A stretch of DNA of 64,000 nt from CAYSCZ01 sp051155775 (GCA_051155775.1 DAXETV010000013.1:94310-158309), one strand, 5' to 3'; shown: positions 1-9,333, counted from the first letter of the stretch. The notes: generated from the letters alone by a model not told the origin. Translations and numbers: made by a program.

Positions 1-311
1 TTTATGGCGATGATGTCGAATCGAACGTTATGCTTCCAATCCTTTTCACTCACATAATGCGCTGAGGCTTTCAAAATCATATTTTTTTGATGATCAGTCA
101 CAAAATCCTCCGGATGACCAAAGTCATTATTAGAACGTGTTTTTACTTCTACAAACACCATTAAATCTTCATTTGCAACAATTAAGTCAATTTCCGAACG
201 CCCACATCTGTAATTTCTTTGTAGCACGCTAAACCCTGAATAAATTAAATAGGCTTCCGCAGCCCGCTCTCCTTTTTTTCCTAATTCCCTTGACTGGTGA
301 TTCTCTGGCAT
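1..311 (-). CDS. yraN: YraN/UPF0102 family nuclease-like protein (partial, 3' end off the window)
   Basis: The minus-strand frame starts with ATG at 311 and stays open to base 1, giving the first 103 residues. The protein begins MPENHQSRELGKKGERAAEA and then shows the restriction-endonuclease-like core of the family: GRSEIDLI, followed by VFVEVKTRS. The Asp and the Glu-x-Lys of these motifs are the usual PD-(D/E)xK catalytic positions. YraN proteins are small (about 115-120 residues) and have no firmly settled cellular role. Only the last dozen or so residues should be missing here. The gene diverges from manA with 41 bases between the two starts. Confidence 0.85.
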   Translation of the reverse strand, partial: MPENHQSRELGKKGERAAEAYLIYSGFSVLQRNYRCGRSEIDLIVANEDLMVFVEVKTRSNNDFGHPEDFVTDHQKNMILKASAHYVSEKDWKHNVRFDIIAI

Positions 312-321
312 AATAAACTAC

Positions 322-329
322 TATCTTTG
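322..329 (+). promoter_or_regulatory. Putative Bacteroidota-type -7 element for manA
   Basis: The sequence TATCTTTG is a perfect match to the TAnnTTTG -7 consensus used by the primary sigma factor of Bacteroidota. It lies 23 bases before the manA ATG, so transcription would begin roughly 15 bases before the start codon. I do not see a convincing TTTG -33 element at the expected spacing, so the call is tentative. Confidence 0.45.
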
Positions 330-352
330 ACCAGGATGAAAATTAATAAGTA

Positions 353-1324
353 ATGCTCTATCCATTAAAATTTAAAACCATCTTCAAGGAGAAAATTTGG
401 GGTGGACAGAAAATTAAAACGTACCTGGGAAAAGATTTTAGTCCATTACATAACTGTGGGGAAACATGGGAATTATCGGGAGTAGAAGGAAATGTGTCTA
501 TAGTAAAAGAAGGAGATTTACAGGGGGAAACGATTACCTCGCTTATTGAACAGTATAAAGACTCACTTCTGGGGAATAAAATTTATCGGAAATATAAGAA
601 CGAATTCCCTTTGCTGGTGAAATTTATAGATGCCGGGGAAGATCTTTCCATACAGGTACACCCTGATGACACATTGGCAAAAGAAAGGCATAATAGCCTG
701 GGAAAAACAGAGATGTGGTATATCATTCAAGCCGATGAAGGGGCAAAACTCATCACAGGTTTCAACCAACCAGTTACAAGGGAGCAGTATTTGGAAACCT
801 TTCAACAAGGAAGAATAAAAGAAGTCCTAAATATTGAGGAGGTTTATCCAGATGATGTATTCTATATACCTGCCGGCAGGGTTCATACAATTGGCAAAGG
901 TATTTTACTGGCTGAGATTCAACAGTCGTCAGATGTGACTTACCGTATTTATGATTTCGATCGTATGGATTCAAATGGCAATAAAAGGGAGTTACATGTT
1001 GAGCAGGCTCAGGATGCGATAGATTATAACTATTATGATCATTATAAAACAAATTATAATAAGTCACTATCAAAAGTAAATCTGGTTGACCAAAAGTATT
1101 TCACAACAAACAAGATCAGGCTGCATGGAAAGGACGAAAAAGATTTCACTGCGATCGATTCATTTGTGGTTTACATCTGCATTGAAGGTAGTTTTAGTTT
1201 AGGATTTGAAAATAAAAGAATTTCTGGAAAAAAAGGCGAAGTCGTACTTGTGCCTGCTTGCATAAAAAAATATGAATTAACCTCCGGCGTTGGTTGCACT
1301 TTGCTTGAAACCTATATTAGCTAG
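353..1324 (+). CDS. manA: Mannose-6-phosphate isomerase, class I
   Basis: This enzyme interconverts fructose-6-phosphate and mannose-6-phosphate and so feeds GDP-mannose and surface-glycan synthesis in the cytoplasm. At 323 residues it is the short bacterial type I form. Diagnostic parts are the N-terminal KIWGGQKI, the zinc-binding QVHPDD in the first cupin, GKTEMWYI, and PAGRVHTIGKG followed by EIQQSSDVTYRIYDF near the active site. The C-terminal third forms a second cupin-like domain. It is the first gene of a closely packed run; lipB starts nine bases after its stop. A link to the mannosyltransferase at 24-26 kb is plausible but only inferred. Confidence 0.93.
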   Translation: MLYPLKFKTIFKEKIWGGQKIKTYLGKDFSPLHNCGETWELSGVEGNVSIVKEGDLQGETITSLIEQYKDSLLGNKIYRKYKNEFPLLVKFIDAGEDLSIQVHPDDTLAKERHNSLGKTEMWYIIQADEGAKLITGFNQPVTREQYLETFQQGRIKEVLNIEEVYPDDVFYIPAGRVHTIGKGILLAEIQQSSDVTYRIYDFDRMDSNGNKRELHVEQAQDAIDYNYYDHYKTNYNKSLSKVNLVDQKYFTTNKIRLHGKDEKDFTAIDSFVVYICIEGSFSLGFENKRISGKKGEVVLVPACIKKYELTSGVGCTLLETYIS

Positions 1325-1333
1325 AATTTCTTC

Positions 1334-2068
1334 ATGAACTATCATTTAAACCACATGGTTGAGCATATCGATGTAGGAGAAATTGGTTTTCGCGAAGCAT
1401 GGGATTATCAGGAAAAGCTATTCAACAAAATAATTGATGTTAAAATAAATAACAGGAGGAGAAGTGTAGAGTCACAAAATAGGACACCTAATTACTTGAT
1501 ATTTTGTTGCCACCCGCATGTTTATACTTTAGGTAAAAGTGGTGATATCAAAAATCTGTTGATTACTGACGAAGAATTAAAAAAAGGCCAAATATCGTTT
1601 TATCATACCAATCGCGGAGGCGATATAACCTATCACGGTCCCGGGCAGATTGTTGCGTATCCAATTTTTGACCTGGAAAATTTCTTTACGGATATTCATA
1701 AATATTTGAGGTGCCTGGAAGAGACAGTCATTCTGACACTAGCGGAACTTGGTGTAAAAGCTGGAAGATTGAAAGGATTAACAGGCGTTTGGTTAGACCC
1801 GGACAACAATATGAAATCAAGAAAAATTTGTGCCCTCGGTGTTAAGACCAGCCGATGGGTTGCTATGCATGGATTAGCTTTTAATGTAACCTCTGATTTA
1901 AATTATTTTAACAAAATCGTGCCTTGCGGCATCAAAGATAGAGCAGTCACCTCTTTGCAAAATGAATTGAATTATCCTGTTGACATTGAAGCGATAAAAA
2001 CAATGTTAAAAGACAATTTTCAAAAAGTATTTGATATTGAATACAAAAATACAAAAAACAGTATATGA
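1334..2068 (+). CDS. lipB: Octanoyl-[acyl-carrier-protein]:protein N-octanoyltransferase (LipB)
   Basis: LipB moves the octanoyl chain from acyl carrier protein to lipoyl domains, the first step of endogenous lipoylation. The family signature RGGDITYHGPGQ is at residues 94-105. The acyl-binding pair is visible as Lys164 in RKICALG and Cys198 in VPCGI, 34 residues apart, the same spacing as Lys135 and Cys169 in E. coli LipB. At 244 residues it is a little longer than the E. coli enzyme because of an N-terminal segment and a basic insert near residues 38-50. A later ATG at codon 8 is a possible alternative start. No lipA is seen in the window. The end overlaps the next gene by four bases (ATGA), which suggests translational coupling. 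Confidence 0.94.
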   Translation: MNYHLNHMVEHIDVGEIGFREAWDYQEKLFNKIIDVKINNRRRSVESQNRTPNYLIFCCHPHVYTLGKSGDIKNLLITDEELKKGQISFYHTNRGGDITYHGPGQIVAYPIFDLENFFTDIHKYLRCLEETVILTLAELGVKAGRLKGLTGVWLDPDNNMKSRKICALGVKTSRWVAMHGLAFNVTSDLNYFNKIVPCGIKDRAVTSLQNELNYPVDIEAIKTMLKDNFQKVFDIEYKNTKNSI

Positions 2069-2781
2069 TTGAAGACCTGAAAGATTTAATAATACTAGAT
2101 ATAGAAACAGTTTCTGAAAAGCCGGATTTTGATCAGCTTGATTATAGGTTCAAAGAATTATGGGAAAAAAAAGCCTCCTTCTTAAGAAATGAACAAGGGC
2201 TTTCAATAGCAGAGCAATACTTTGACAGAGCAGCCATATATGCTGAGTTTGGTAAAATAATAACCATAGCACTGGGTTATTTTCAACAATCAAAAGGTGA
2301 TATTTCTTTGAGAATTAAATCATGTACCAGCCATAGTGAACCGGAATTATTAAATGAGTTTGTATCGATCGTTAAAAATTTTGATAAAGGCAATCTCAGA
2401 CTCTGTGCTCACAACGGGAAAGAATTTGATTATCCATACATATGCAGACGACTGCTGGTCAATCGGATGGATATTCCTGAATGCTTGAATATAAGAGGCA
2501 AAAAGCCATGGGAGGTAAACCATATCGACACAATGGAGATGTGGAAGTTTGGAGATTATAAAAGTTATTCCTCGCTTGACTTATTAACCGCTGTTTTAGG
2601 CATCCCCTCCAGTAAACAGGATATCGATGGCAGCCAGGTAAATACGGTTTATTATCATCAAAATGGGTTGGATGAGATCAGTAAATACTGCCAGAATGAT
2701 GTGATAGCTACCGCAAATCTATACCTTCGCCTTAATAACCATACGATTTTAACCCCTGATCAAATCATCACATTGAATTAA
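2065..2781 (+). CDS. Predicted 3'-5' exonuclease, PolB-type DEDD fold
   Basis: The 238-residue protein resembles the family of predicted 3'-5' exonucleases related to the proofreading domain of family B DNA polymerases. Three exonuclease motifs can be read: LDIETV (Exo I, Asp and Glu) near residue 11, AHNGKEFDYPYI (Exo II, Asp) near 115-126, and YCQNDVIATANL (Exo III, Tyr...Asp) near 208. It lacks any polymerase domain. It overlaps lipB by four bases and RNase R by one base, so it is co-transcribed with an exoribonuclease. Whether it acts on DNA or RNA cannot be told from sequence. Confidence 0.82.
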   Translation: MIEDLKDLIILDIETVSEKPDFDQLDYRFKELWEKKASFLRNEQGLSIAEQYFDRAAIYAEFGKIITIALGYFQQSKGDISLRIKSCTSHSEPELLNEFVSIVKNFDKGNLRLCAHNGKEFDYPYICRRLLVNRMDIPECLNIRGKKPWEVNHIDTMEMWKFGDYKSYSSLDLLTAVLGIPSSKQDIDGSQVNTVYYHQNGLDEISKYCQNDVIATANLYLRLNNHTILTPDQIITLN

Positions 2782-4928
2782 TGTCTAAAAACAAAAGAAA
2801 AAAAATAAGATCAAAGAGAGGAAGAATAGTCAACCTGGAGGCCTCCTTGTTGGATTTTTTAAATAGTAATATTGAAAAAAGCTTTAGCATCCGTCAGCTT
2901 GACAAAGCCATGGATGCCAATACCAAGCATGAAAAACTAATCCTGAAAAATACCATCCTCGATTTAGCTGAAGAAGGAAAAATAAGAAGACTGAAGAATG
3001 ATCATTTCATGAGTATTGAAGAAACTGATGACCATGTAGGTGTGGTAGATCATGTGAATGCAAAATTTGCCTATGTTGTGGTAAAGGAATTGGAAAATGA
3101 CATCTGGGTATCATCAAGAAACTTAAATGGTGCAATTCATGGAGATGAAGTACAGGCTAGAATAACAAAACAAACACGGTCAGGAAAAAACCCTGAAGGT
3201 AAAGTTATAAAAACTGTAAGACGAAGCAGGGATACACTCGTGGGAAAGGTTGAGCTTTCACCAAGTTTCGCTTTTGTGATACCCGATAGCAGAAACATTT
3301 ATTTTGATGTATTTGTGTACCCGGAAAAGACCTTAAATGCCAAAAATAACGATAAGGTTATAGTCAAGATAAAGAAGTGGGCTACTTCCGGACGAAATCC
3401 CGAGGGAGAGATCATAAGCGTCCTCGGCCCGGCGGGTGATAATGAGGCAGAAATACACGCTATTATGGCAGAGTTTGAGCTTCCTTTCGAATTTCCTGAG
3501 AAAGTTGAGCAAGCTGCACAAAAAATAAGGAGCGGATTTACTAAACAGCAAATCAGGCATAGAAAGGATTTCAGGGAAGTTTGCACTTTCACCATCGATC
3601 CGGATGACGCCAAGGATTTTGATGACGCCCTTTCCGTTAAATTTCTTGAAGATGGTAGTTATGAAATAGGCGTTCACATAGCAGATGTAACCCATTACGT
3701 CAAACCCGATACATTATTGGAAGAAGAGGCTTACAATAGGGCAACCTCGGTTTACCTGGTGGATAGAACCATACCAATGCTTCCTGAGCGGTTATCAAAT
3801 GATCTGTGTTCACTACGTCCCAGGGAAGACCGGTTAACCTTTGCTGCGGTATTTGTTTTAAGTGCGCATGGAACGGTGATTAGCGAATGGTTTGGTAGAA
3901 CAATCATCCACTCTGATCATAGATTCTCTTACGAAGAGGCGCAGGCAATAATTGAAAGCGAAGAGGGGCCCTATTCCAGGGAATTAACCGTATTAAATAA
4001 CCTTGCCAAGAAAATACGAGATAAAAGGTTTAAATCTGGCGCGATCAACTTTGAAACAGTTGAAGTGAAATTTCAGTTAAATGATCGCGGAATTCCTTTG
4101 GGAATTATACCAAAAGTGAGGAAAGATGCGCATAAACTTATAGAGGAATTTATGCTGTTAGCCAATAAGCATGTCGCTGAATTCATATTCAGGAAAAATG
4201 ACGGTGAGAAAACGTTCGTGTACAGAACACATGATGATCCTGATTCGGAAAAGCTGGAAAACTTTGCGGGCTTTGCCACCAGGTTTGGTCATAAGCTTGA
4301 TCTGTTATCTGATATCTCCCGATCCCTTAATCAATTACTATCCAAAATTGAAGGCAAGCCCGAACAAAATGTGTTAGAGTCATTGGCAGTCCGATCAATG
4401 GCGAAAGCTAAATACACCACCACCCCGGATAAACATTTTGGTTTGGCTTTTGAACATTATACCCATTTTACATCTCCTATCAGAAGGTATCCCGACATGA
4501 TGGTTCACCGGGCTTTACAGCATTACCTTGACGGAGGCAAGTCCTTGAATAAAAATGAATATGAAGATCGATGCATACATTCGTCAGAGCGGGAAAAAAG
4601 AGCCAGCGATGCCGAAAGGGCTTCAATAAAGTTTAAGCAGGTTGAATTTATGGAATTGCAGGAAGAGACAGATTTCTCCGGCATTGTTTCTGGTGTTACC
4701 GAATGGGGCATATTCGTCGAGATTGTTGATTTTAAGGTGGAAGGAATGGTTAGGCTGGCAGATATGAAAGATGATTTCTATCAATACGATGATAAAAACT
4801 ATCGGATTGTTGGCAGAAATAATAAAAGGATGATCACGCTTGGTGATAAAGTAAAAGTCAGGGTTGTTAAGACAGATATTGATAGAAGAACGATCGATTT
4901 GGAATTTATAACTGATGATGAATCATAG
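2781..4928 (+). CDS. rnr: Ribonuclease R
   Basis: This is a 3'-5' exoribonuclease of the RNB family that degrades structured RNA. Domain order is standard: a very basic N-terminus, a winged-helix segment (about residues 20-75), two cold-shock domains (about 85-220), the RNB catalytic domain with IDPDDAKDFDDAL (about 273-285, the metal-binding aspartates) and a C-terminal S1 domain (about 630-712) beginning at FSGIVSGVTEWGIFVEI. At 715 residues it is of normal length. Its start overlaps the exonuclease stop by one base and its end overlaps the polyprenyl synthase start by 14 bases. Confidence 0.95.
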   Translation: MSKNKRKKIRSKRGRIVNLEASLLDFLNSNIEKSFSIRQLDKAMDANTKHEKLILKNTILDLAEEGKIRRLKNDHFMSIEETDDHVGVVDHVNAKFAYVVVKELENDIWVSSRNLNGAIHGDEVQARITKQTRSGKNPEGKVIKTVRRSRDTLVGKVELSPSFAFVIPDSRNIYFDVFVYPEKTLNAKNNDKVIVKIKKWATSGRNPEGEIISVLGPAGDNEAEIHAIMAEFELPFEFPEKVEQAAQKIRSGFTKQQIRHRKDFREVCTFTIDPDDAKDFDDALSVKFLEDGSYEIGVHIADVTHYVKPDTLLEEEAYNRATSVYLVDRTIPMLPERLSNDLCSLRPREDRLTFAAVFVLSAHGTVISEWFGRTIIHSDHRFSYEEAQAIIESEEGPYSRELTVLNNLAKKIRDKRFKSGAINFETVEVKFQLNDRGIPLGIIPKVRKDAHKLIEEFMLLANKHVAEFIFRKNDGEKTFVYRTHDDPDSEKLENFAGFATRFGHKLDLLSDISRSLNQLLSKIEGKPEQNVLESLAVRSMAKAKYTTTPDKHFGLAFEHYTHFTSPIRRYPDMMVHRALQHYLDGGKSLNKNEYEDRCIHSSEREKRASDAERASIKFKQVEFMELQEETDFSGIVSGVTEWGIFVEIVDFKVEGMVRLADMKDDFYQYDDKNYRIVGRNNKRMITLGDKVKVRVVKTDIDRRTIDLEFITDDES

Positions 4929-5895
4929 CATAAAAAGGTTTCAAACGCATATAGAAAATGCTATAAACAACATTGATCTTAGAGGAAAACCAATAGGACT
5001 GTATGAACCTATAAAGTATGTGATGGATCTTGGAGGCAAAAGGTTGAGGCCTTTGTTGGGATTGATAGGCTACACACTTTTCAAAGAAGATTATAAACGC
5101 ATCATAAACCCTGTGCTGGCCGTAGAGTTATTCCATAATTTTACTTTAGTCCATGACGATATTATGGATGAAGCACCACTCAGAAGGGGTCAGAAAACTG
5201 TGCATAAGAAATGGAGTCATAACAAAGCAATCCTTTCAGGAGATGTCATGTTAATCAAATCTTATCAATTGCTGACGGAAGTTGAATCAAAGCTTTTGCC
5301 AAGGGTCCTTGACAGGTTTAACACAAGTGCTATAGAAGTATGTGCCGGCCAGGAATATGATATGGAATTCGAGTCCATGACTGAGGTTACAGAAGATCAG
5401 TACCTTGAAATGATTCGGTTGAAAACAGCGGTCCTTTTAGGATTTAGCCTTGAATTAGGTGGGATTTTAGCAAATCAAAATGAAAGTTTAACCAATAAAT
5501 TGTTTTCATTTGGAACCAATATAGGTGTTGGTTTCCAGATAAAAGATGACTTTCTTGACGTCTACGCAGACACCAGTAAATTTGGTAAGCAAAATGGTGG
5601 CGATATTATCGCTAACAAAAAAACTTTTTTATTGATAGAGGCACTTAAGAATGCTAATAAAAAACAGCATAAAGCTTTGGTAGACTGGCTTAAATGCAAA
5701 GTCTTTGACAAAGAGGAGAAAGTAAGGTCGGTAAAAAATCTATACAATGAGATTGGGGTAAAGGGAATAGCCACTGATCGAATGAACTGTTATTTTGAAA
5801 GAGCATTTCAAAATTTAAATGAAATTGATTGCGAAGATGATCGAAAGGAGGACCTACGATCGTTTGCCAAATATTTGATTGACAGAGAGCATTAA
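4915..5895 (+). CDS. Polyprenyl diphosphate synthase family protein
   Basis: This is a trans-isoprenyl diphosphate synthase that adds isopentenyl diphosphate units to an allylic diphosphate. The two aspartate-rich Mg2+-binding motifs are intact: DDIMD at residues 81-85 and DDFLD at 211-215, with GGKRLRP at 40-46. The residues before the first motif (HNFTLV) do not allow a safe prediction of chain length, so it could make a farnesyl/geranylgeranyl product or a long-chain quinone side chain. ATGs at 4915 and 4918 are both possible starts. It is the last gene of the manA run and abuts, tail to tail, the substrate-binding protein on the other strand. Confidence 0.9.
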   Translation: MMNHSIKRFQTHIENAINNIDLRGKPIGLYEPIKYVMDLGGKRLRPLLGLIGYTLFKEDYKRIINPVLAVELFHNFTLVHDDIMDEAPLRRGQKTVHKKWSHNKAILSGDVMLIKSYQLLTEVESKLLPRVLDRFNTSAIEVCAGQEYDMEFESMTEVTEDQYLEMIRLKTAVLLGFSLELGGILANQNESLTNKLFSFGTNIGVGFQIKDDFLDVYADTSKFGKQNGGDIIANKKTFLLIEALKNANKKQHKALVDWLKCKVFDKEEKVRSVKNLYNEIGVKGIATDRMNCYFERAFQNLNEIDCEDDRKEDLRSFAKYLIDREH

Positions 5896-6672
5896 CTAAG
5901 GATGCTGTAGTGCAAGCCTTTTAAAATAATCTGCTGATTTTATCAGACGGGATCCATACCAGGAAAACAGTGCACCATCAACCAAACTAATTGATGATTT
6001 GGGAAATAGTTTCCGGAACTTTGCGAGATGTTTTTCATCGAAAGGATAAGGTTCTGAGGATAGAAAAACCTTATCCGGATCAAAGTTTCTTAAATCATCA
6101 TCTTCAAGGACTGGATACCTTGGTGTACTTTTTAATAAATTGTTAAAGCCCAGATGTTCTAGCATGCTATTAATGAAGTTATTGCCTCCTGCAACCATGT
6201 ACGGTTTCATCCATATGAAATAAAGTACATTCCCGGAGCATTTATTCTTTAGTTGATCAAATCCATTTTCTATCTGATAAACAATAGAATTTGCTGTTGA
6301 CTCAGTCTGAAATATTTTACCAAAGACCCTAATCATTTCTAATGCATCAGATAGATTATTAACATTGGAAGTCCACACAGGATAATCTAATTTTAACTTT
6401 TCAATACCTTCTTTGTAGTTCTCTTCTTTATTCGCAATGATTATGTTGGGATCAAGTTCCTTTATTCTATCAAAATGGAACTTTTTAGTCCCGCCCACTA
6501 TAGTTTTTTGATTTCTTAAGTGAGCAGGACGAACACAAAATTTGGTAACCCCCACAATTTTGCTGTCCAATCCTAAATCAACAAGAAGTTCTGATAAGGA
6601 AGGAACCAGGGATACGATCTTTAATACTTTATTAGGTATAGCAATAGTAGCCCCTAATTGATCTTTTACAAT
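5896..6672 (-). CDS. Helical-backbone metal-receptor protein (BtuF-like periplasmic-binding fold), apparent ATT start
   Basis: The protein has the fold of ABC-transporter receptors for cobalamin or iron chelates: an N-terminal IVSLVPSLSELL, then VVGVTKFC-like text (IVGVTKFCVRPAHLR), VGGTKKFHFDRIKELDPNIII, a long linking helix, and a C-terminal lobe with YFIWMKPYMVAGGNNFI. A TTG at 6570 would cut off the conserved IVSLVPS strand. The frame is open upstream to a TAA at 6691-6693 but contains no ATG, GTG or TTG there. Homologues start close to the DQLG text, which here follows ATT at 6670-6672, four bases after the upstream peptidase stop. I therefore take ATT as the likely start (258 residues). 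No signal peptide is visible and no permease or ATPase is nearby, so a transport role is uncertain. Confidence 0.75.
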   Translation of the reverse strand: MVKDQLGATIAIPNKVLKIVSLVPSLSELLVDLGLDSKIVGVTKFCVRPAHLRNQKTIVGGTKKFHFDRIKELDPNIIIANKEENYKEGIEKLKLDYPVWTSNVNNLSDALEMIRVFGKIFQTESTANSIVYQIENGFDQLKNKCSGNVLYFIWMKPYMVAGGNNFINSMLEHLGFNNLLKSTPRYPVLEDDDLRNFDPDKVFLSSEPYPFDEKHLAKFRKLFPKSSISLVDGALFSWYGSRLIKSADYFKRLALQHP

Positions 6673-6676
6673 GCTT

Positions 6677-7747
6677 TCAGTCGAAATAGCTTAAGTTCTG
6701 GTCTGCTTTTATAGTAACTACCACCTGATATATCAAATCAATGACTTTTTCGATGTCATCCTTGCTTGCCATCTCCACTGTTGTATGCATATACTTTAAT
6801 GGTAATGAAATTAGCGCGGAGGCTACACCACTATTGGAGTATGCAAAAGCATCCGTATCCGTTCCGGTAAACCTTGATGAAGCAAGCCTTTGAAAAGCAA
6901 TTTCTTTTCCTTTGGCAGTCTGTATTATCAATTCCTGCACTTTATGATGTACAGCAGGGGCATAGGAAATAACAGGTCCCTTGCCAGCTTTCAGGTCACC
7001 TTCCTGCTTTTTATCGTACATTGGTGAGGTAGTATCATGGCATACATCGGTTACAATAGCCATGTTTGGGTTTATTCGATTAGCGATCATTTCTGCGCCA
7101 CGTAACCCAACTTCTTCCTGAACTGCATTAACTGCATATAATCCAACAGGCAGTGTATGATTGCTTTCTTTTATTTTTCTGAGTACCTCTGCTATCATAA
7201 AGCCCCCTATTCTATTGTCGAGAGCCCTGCCAATAAGATATTTTTCGTTTAATTCCGTTAGTTCATCTTCATAAGTTATTACCGATCCAACATGAATACC
7301 GAGTTTTTCTACCTCTTCTTTCGAATCGCATCCTACATCAATGAAGATATTTTTTAAGGATGGCGCTTCTTCATTTTTGCTTTTCCTGACATGTATGGCA
7401 GGCCATCCAAATACACCTTTCACCAAACCTTTTGCAGTATGAATATTTACTCTTTTGGAAGGGGCTATTTGATGGTCAGAGCCCCCATTTCTAATCACAT
7501 AAATATAACCTTCATCTGTGATATGGTTTACATACCAGGAAATCTCATCGGCATGGGCTTCTATCACAACTTTAAAATCAGCTTTTGGATTTAATATTGC
7601 GACGGCCGAACCATATGTATCCGTGTAATGGTCGTCACAAAACTTGGAGACATAATCCAACCAGATTTTTTGACCTGAATATTCGAAACCTGTCGGTGAT
7701 GGGTTGTTAAGATAGCGGTATAAGAATTCTTTACTTTTTTTATCCAT
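6677..7747 (-). CDS. M42 family metallopeptidase (glutamyl aminopeptidase-like)
   Basis: M42 enzymes are cytosolic, often dodecameric, dinuclear-metal aminopeptidases that trim small peptides. The first metal ligand His65 and partner Asp67 lie in EAHADEISW. The bridging Asp is in GRALDNRIGG, the Glu-Glu pair is in AVQEEVGLRG, a further Asp is in VTDVCHDTTSP, and the C-terminal His is in LKYMHTTVE. The length of 356 residues is normal. It lies 14 bases after the acyl-CoA carboxylase gene start side and four bases before the ATT start of the receptor gene, so the three minus-strand genes probably form one transcript. Confidence 0.92.
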   Translation of the reverse strand: MDKKSKEFLYRYLNNPSPTGFEYSGQKIWLDYVSKFCDDHYTDTYGSAVAILNPKADFKVVIEAHADEISWYVNHITDEGYIYVIRNGGSDHQIAPSKRVNIHTAKGLVKGVFGWPAIHVRKSKNEEAPSLKNIFIDVGCDSKEEVEKLGIHVGSVITYEDELTELNEKYLIGRALDNRIGGFMIAEVLRKIKESNHTLPVGLYAVNAVQEEVGLRGAEMIANRINPNMAIVTDVCHDTTSPMYDKKQEGDLKAGKGPVISYAPAVHHKVQELIIQTAKGKEIAFQRLASSRFTGTDTDAFAYSNSGVASALISLPLKYMHTTVEMASKDDIEKVIDLIYQVVVTIKADQNLSYFD

Positions 7748-7761
7748 AATATTTATTTAAG

Positions 7762-9333
7762 CTATAATGGAATATTTCCATGTTTTTTACGCGGTAGTTT
7801 TCCAACCTTGTTCTCAAGCATATCAAATGAACGGATCATTTTGATGCGCGTGTTTTCAGGTTTTATGACCTCATCGATATATCCTCTTTCAGCCGCAATA
7901 TATGGATTTGCAAACTTTTCAGTGTATTCATTTATTTTTTCTTGAAGTTTCATTTCAGGGTCATCAGCGCTTTGAATTTCCCTTTTGAAGATTATCTCTG
8001 CTGCTCCCTTAGCGCCCATTACTGCAATCTCTGCCGTTGGCCAGGCAAAATTCATGTCTGCACCTATATGCTTGGAGTTCATCACATCATAAGCACCGCC
8101 ATAAGCTTTTCGTGTAATGACGGTAACCCTGGGCACTGTGGCTTCCGAGAAGGCATAAAGCAATTTGGCCCCACTTGATATTATGCCCCCCCATTCCTGA
8201 TCGGTACCAGGTAGAAATCCCGGCACATCCACAAATACGATCAGTGGGATATTAAAACAATCACAAAACCGTACGAACCTCGAACCTTTCTTGCTTGATT
8301 TTATTCCCAAAACGCCAGCCAATACAGATGGTTGATTGCCTACAATTCCTACACTTCGTCCTGCCAACCTTCCAAATCCTACGATAATGTTTTCGGCATA
8401 TTGCTCCTGCACTTCAAAGAAGCTATCTTCATCCAGGGTGTTTATGATCACATCCCGCATGTCGTAGGGTTGATTTGGATTAGCGGGCACAATTTCATTT
8501 AACTGAGGCCTTGCTTCGTCATTCAGCTTGTAATCCAATCTCGGCGCTTCATCTTCACAGTTTTGAGGAAGATAGCTGATCAATCGCTTGATGCTTTGGA
8601 TACATTCTACCTCATTCTGGCATGCAAAGTGGCTAACCCCACTTTTAATGGCATGGGTTTGCGCACCACCTAACTCTTCAGATGTTACATCTTCCTGGGT
8701 AACTGTTTTGACGACGTGCGGCCCGGTCACAAACATGTAGGAAGTTTGCTCTACCATAAAAATAAAGTCAGTTATAGCGGGTGAATAAACGGCTCCACCA
8801 GCACAAGGCCCCATAATCGAAGAAATCTGAGGTATAACCCCAGAAGCCATTGTATTTCTATAAAAAATATCAGCATAGCCACCGAGAGAAACAACCCCTT
8901 CCTGGATTCTAGCGCCTCCTGAGTCATTCAGACCGATAATAGGGGCACCATTCTGCATGGCTAAATCCATTATTCTCACAATTTTTTCTGCATGAGTTTC
9001 ACTCAATGAACCACCAAAAACCGTGAAATCCTGGCTAAAAACATAAATGAGACGCCCATCGATTTTACCAAAACCCGTAACAACGCCATCGCCCAGCACT
9101 TTATGTTTCTGAAGATCAAAATCATGACCACGATGCATTACAAACTTTCCGATCTCTTCAAAAGTACCGGGATCCATCAGTAAGTCTATCCTTTCTCTGG
9201 CGGTAAGCTTTCCTTTTTTGTGTTGCTTTTCAATTTTATCTTCACCACCACCTAATAAAGCTTTCTGGTTTTTTTCTTTTAGAATATCCAACAATTGTTG
9301 TGATTTGGGAATTTCTGTTTTTGTATTATTCAT
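7762..9333 (-). CDS. Acyl-CoA carboxylase carboxyltransferase (beta) subunit
   Basis: This 523-residue protein is the biotin-dependent carboxyltransferase subunit of the propionyl-CoA or methylmalonyl-CoA type. It begins with KGKLTARERIDLLMD, then has GRLIYVFSQDFTVFGGSL, LNDSGGARIQEGV, and GPCAGGAVYSPA, the oxyanion-hole region of the first crotonase-like half. The second half has VDVPGFLPGTDQE and ITRKAYGGAYDVM. These fit propionyl-CoA carboxylase beta better than acetyl-CoA carboxylase AccD, but the substrate is not proven. The biotin carboxylase and carrier subunits are not in the window. Confidence 0.92.
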   Translation of the reverse strand: MNNTKTEIPKSQQLLDILKEKNQKALLGGGEDKIEKQHKKGKLTARERIDLLMDPGTFEEIGKFVMHRGHDFDLQKHKVLGDGVVTGFGKIDGRLIYVFSQDFTVFGGSLSETHAEKIVRIMDLAMQNGAPIIGLNDSGGARIQEGVVSLGGYADIFYRNTMASGVIPQISSIMGPCAGGAVYSPAITDFIFMVEQTSYMFVTGPHVVKTVTQEDVTSEELGGAQTHAIKSGVSHFACQNEVECIQSIKRLISYLPQNCEDEAPRLDYKLNDEARPQLNEIVPANPNQPYDMRDVIINTLDEDSFFEVQEQYAENIIVGFGRLAGRSVGIVGNQPSVLAGVLGIKSSKKGSRFVRFCDCFNIPLIVFVDVPGFLPGTDQEWGGIISSGAKLLYAFSEATVPRVTVITRKAYGGAYDVMNSKHIGADMNFAWPTAEIAVMGAKGAAEIIFKREIQSADDPEMKLQEKINEYTEKFANPYIAAERGYIDEVIKPENTRIKMIRSFDMLENKVGKLPRKKHGNIPL

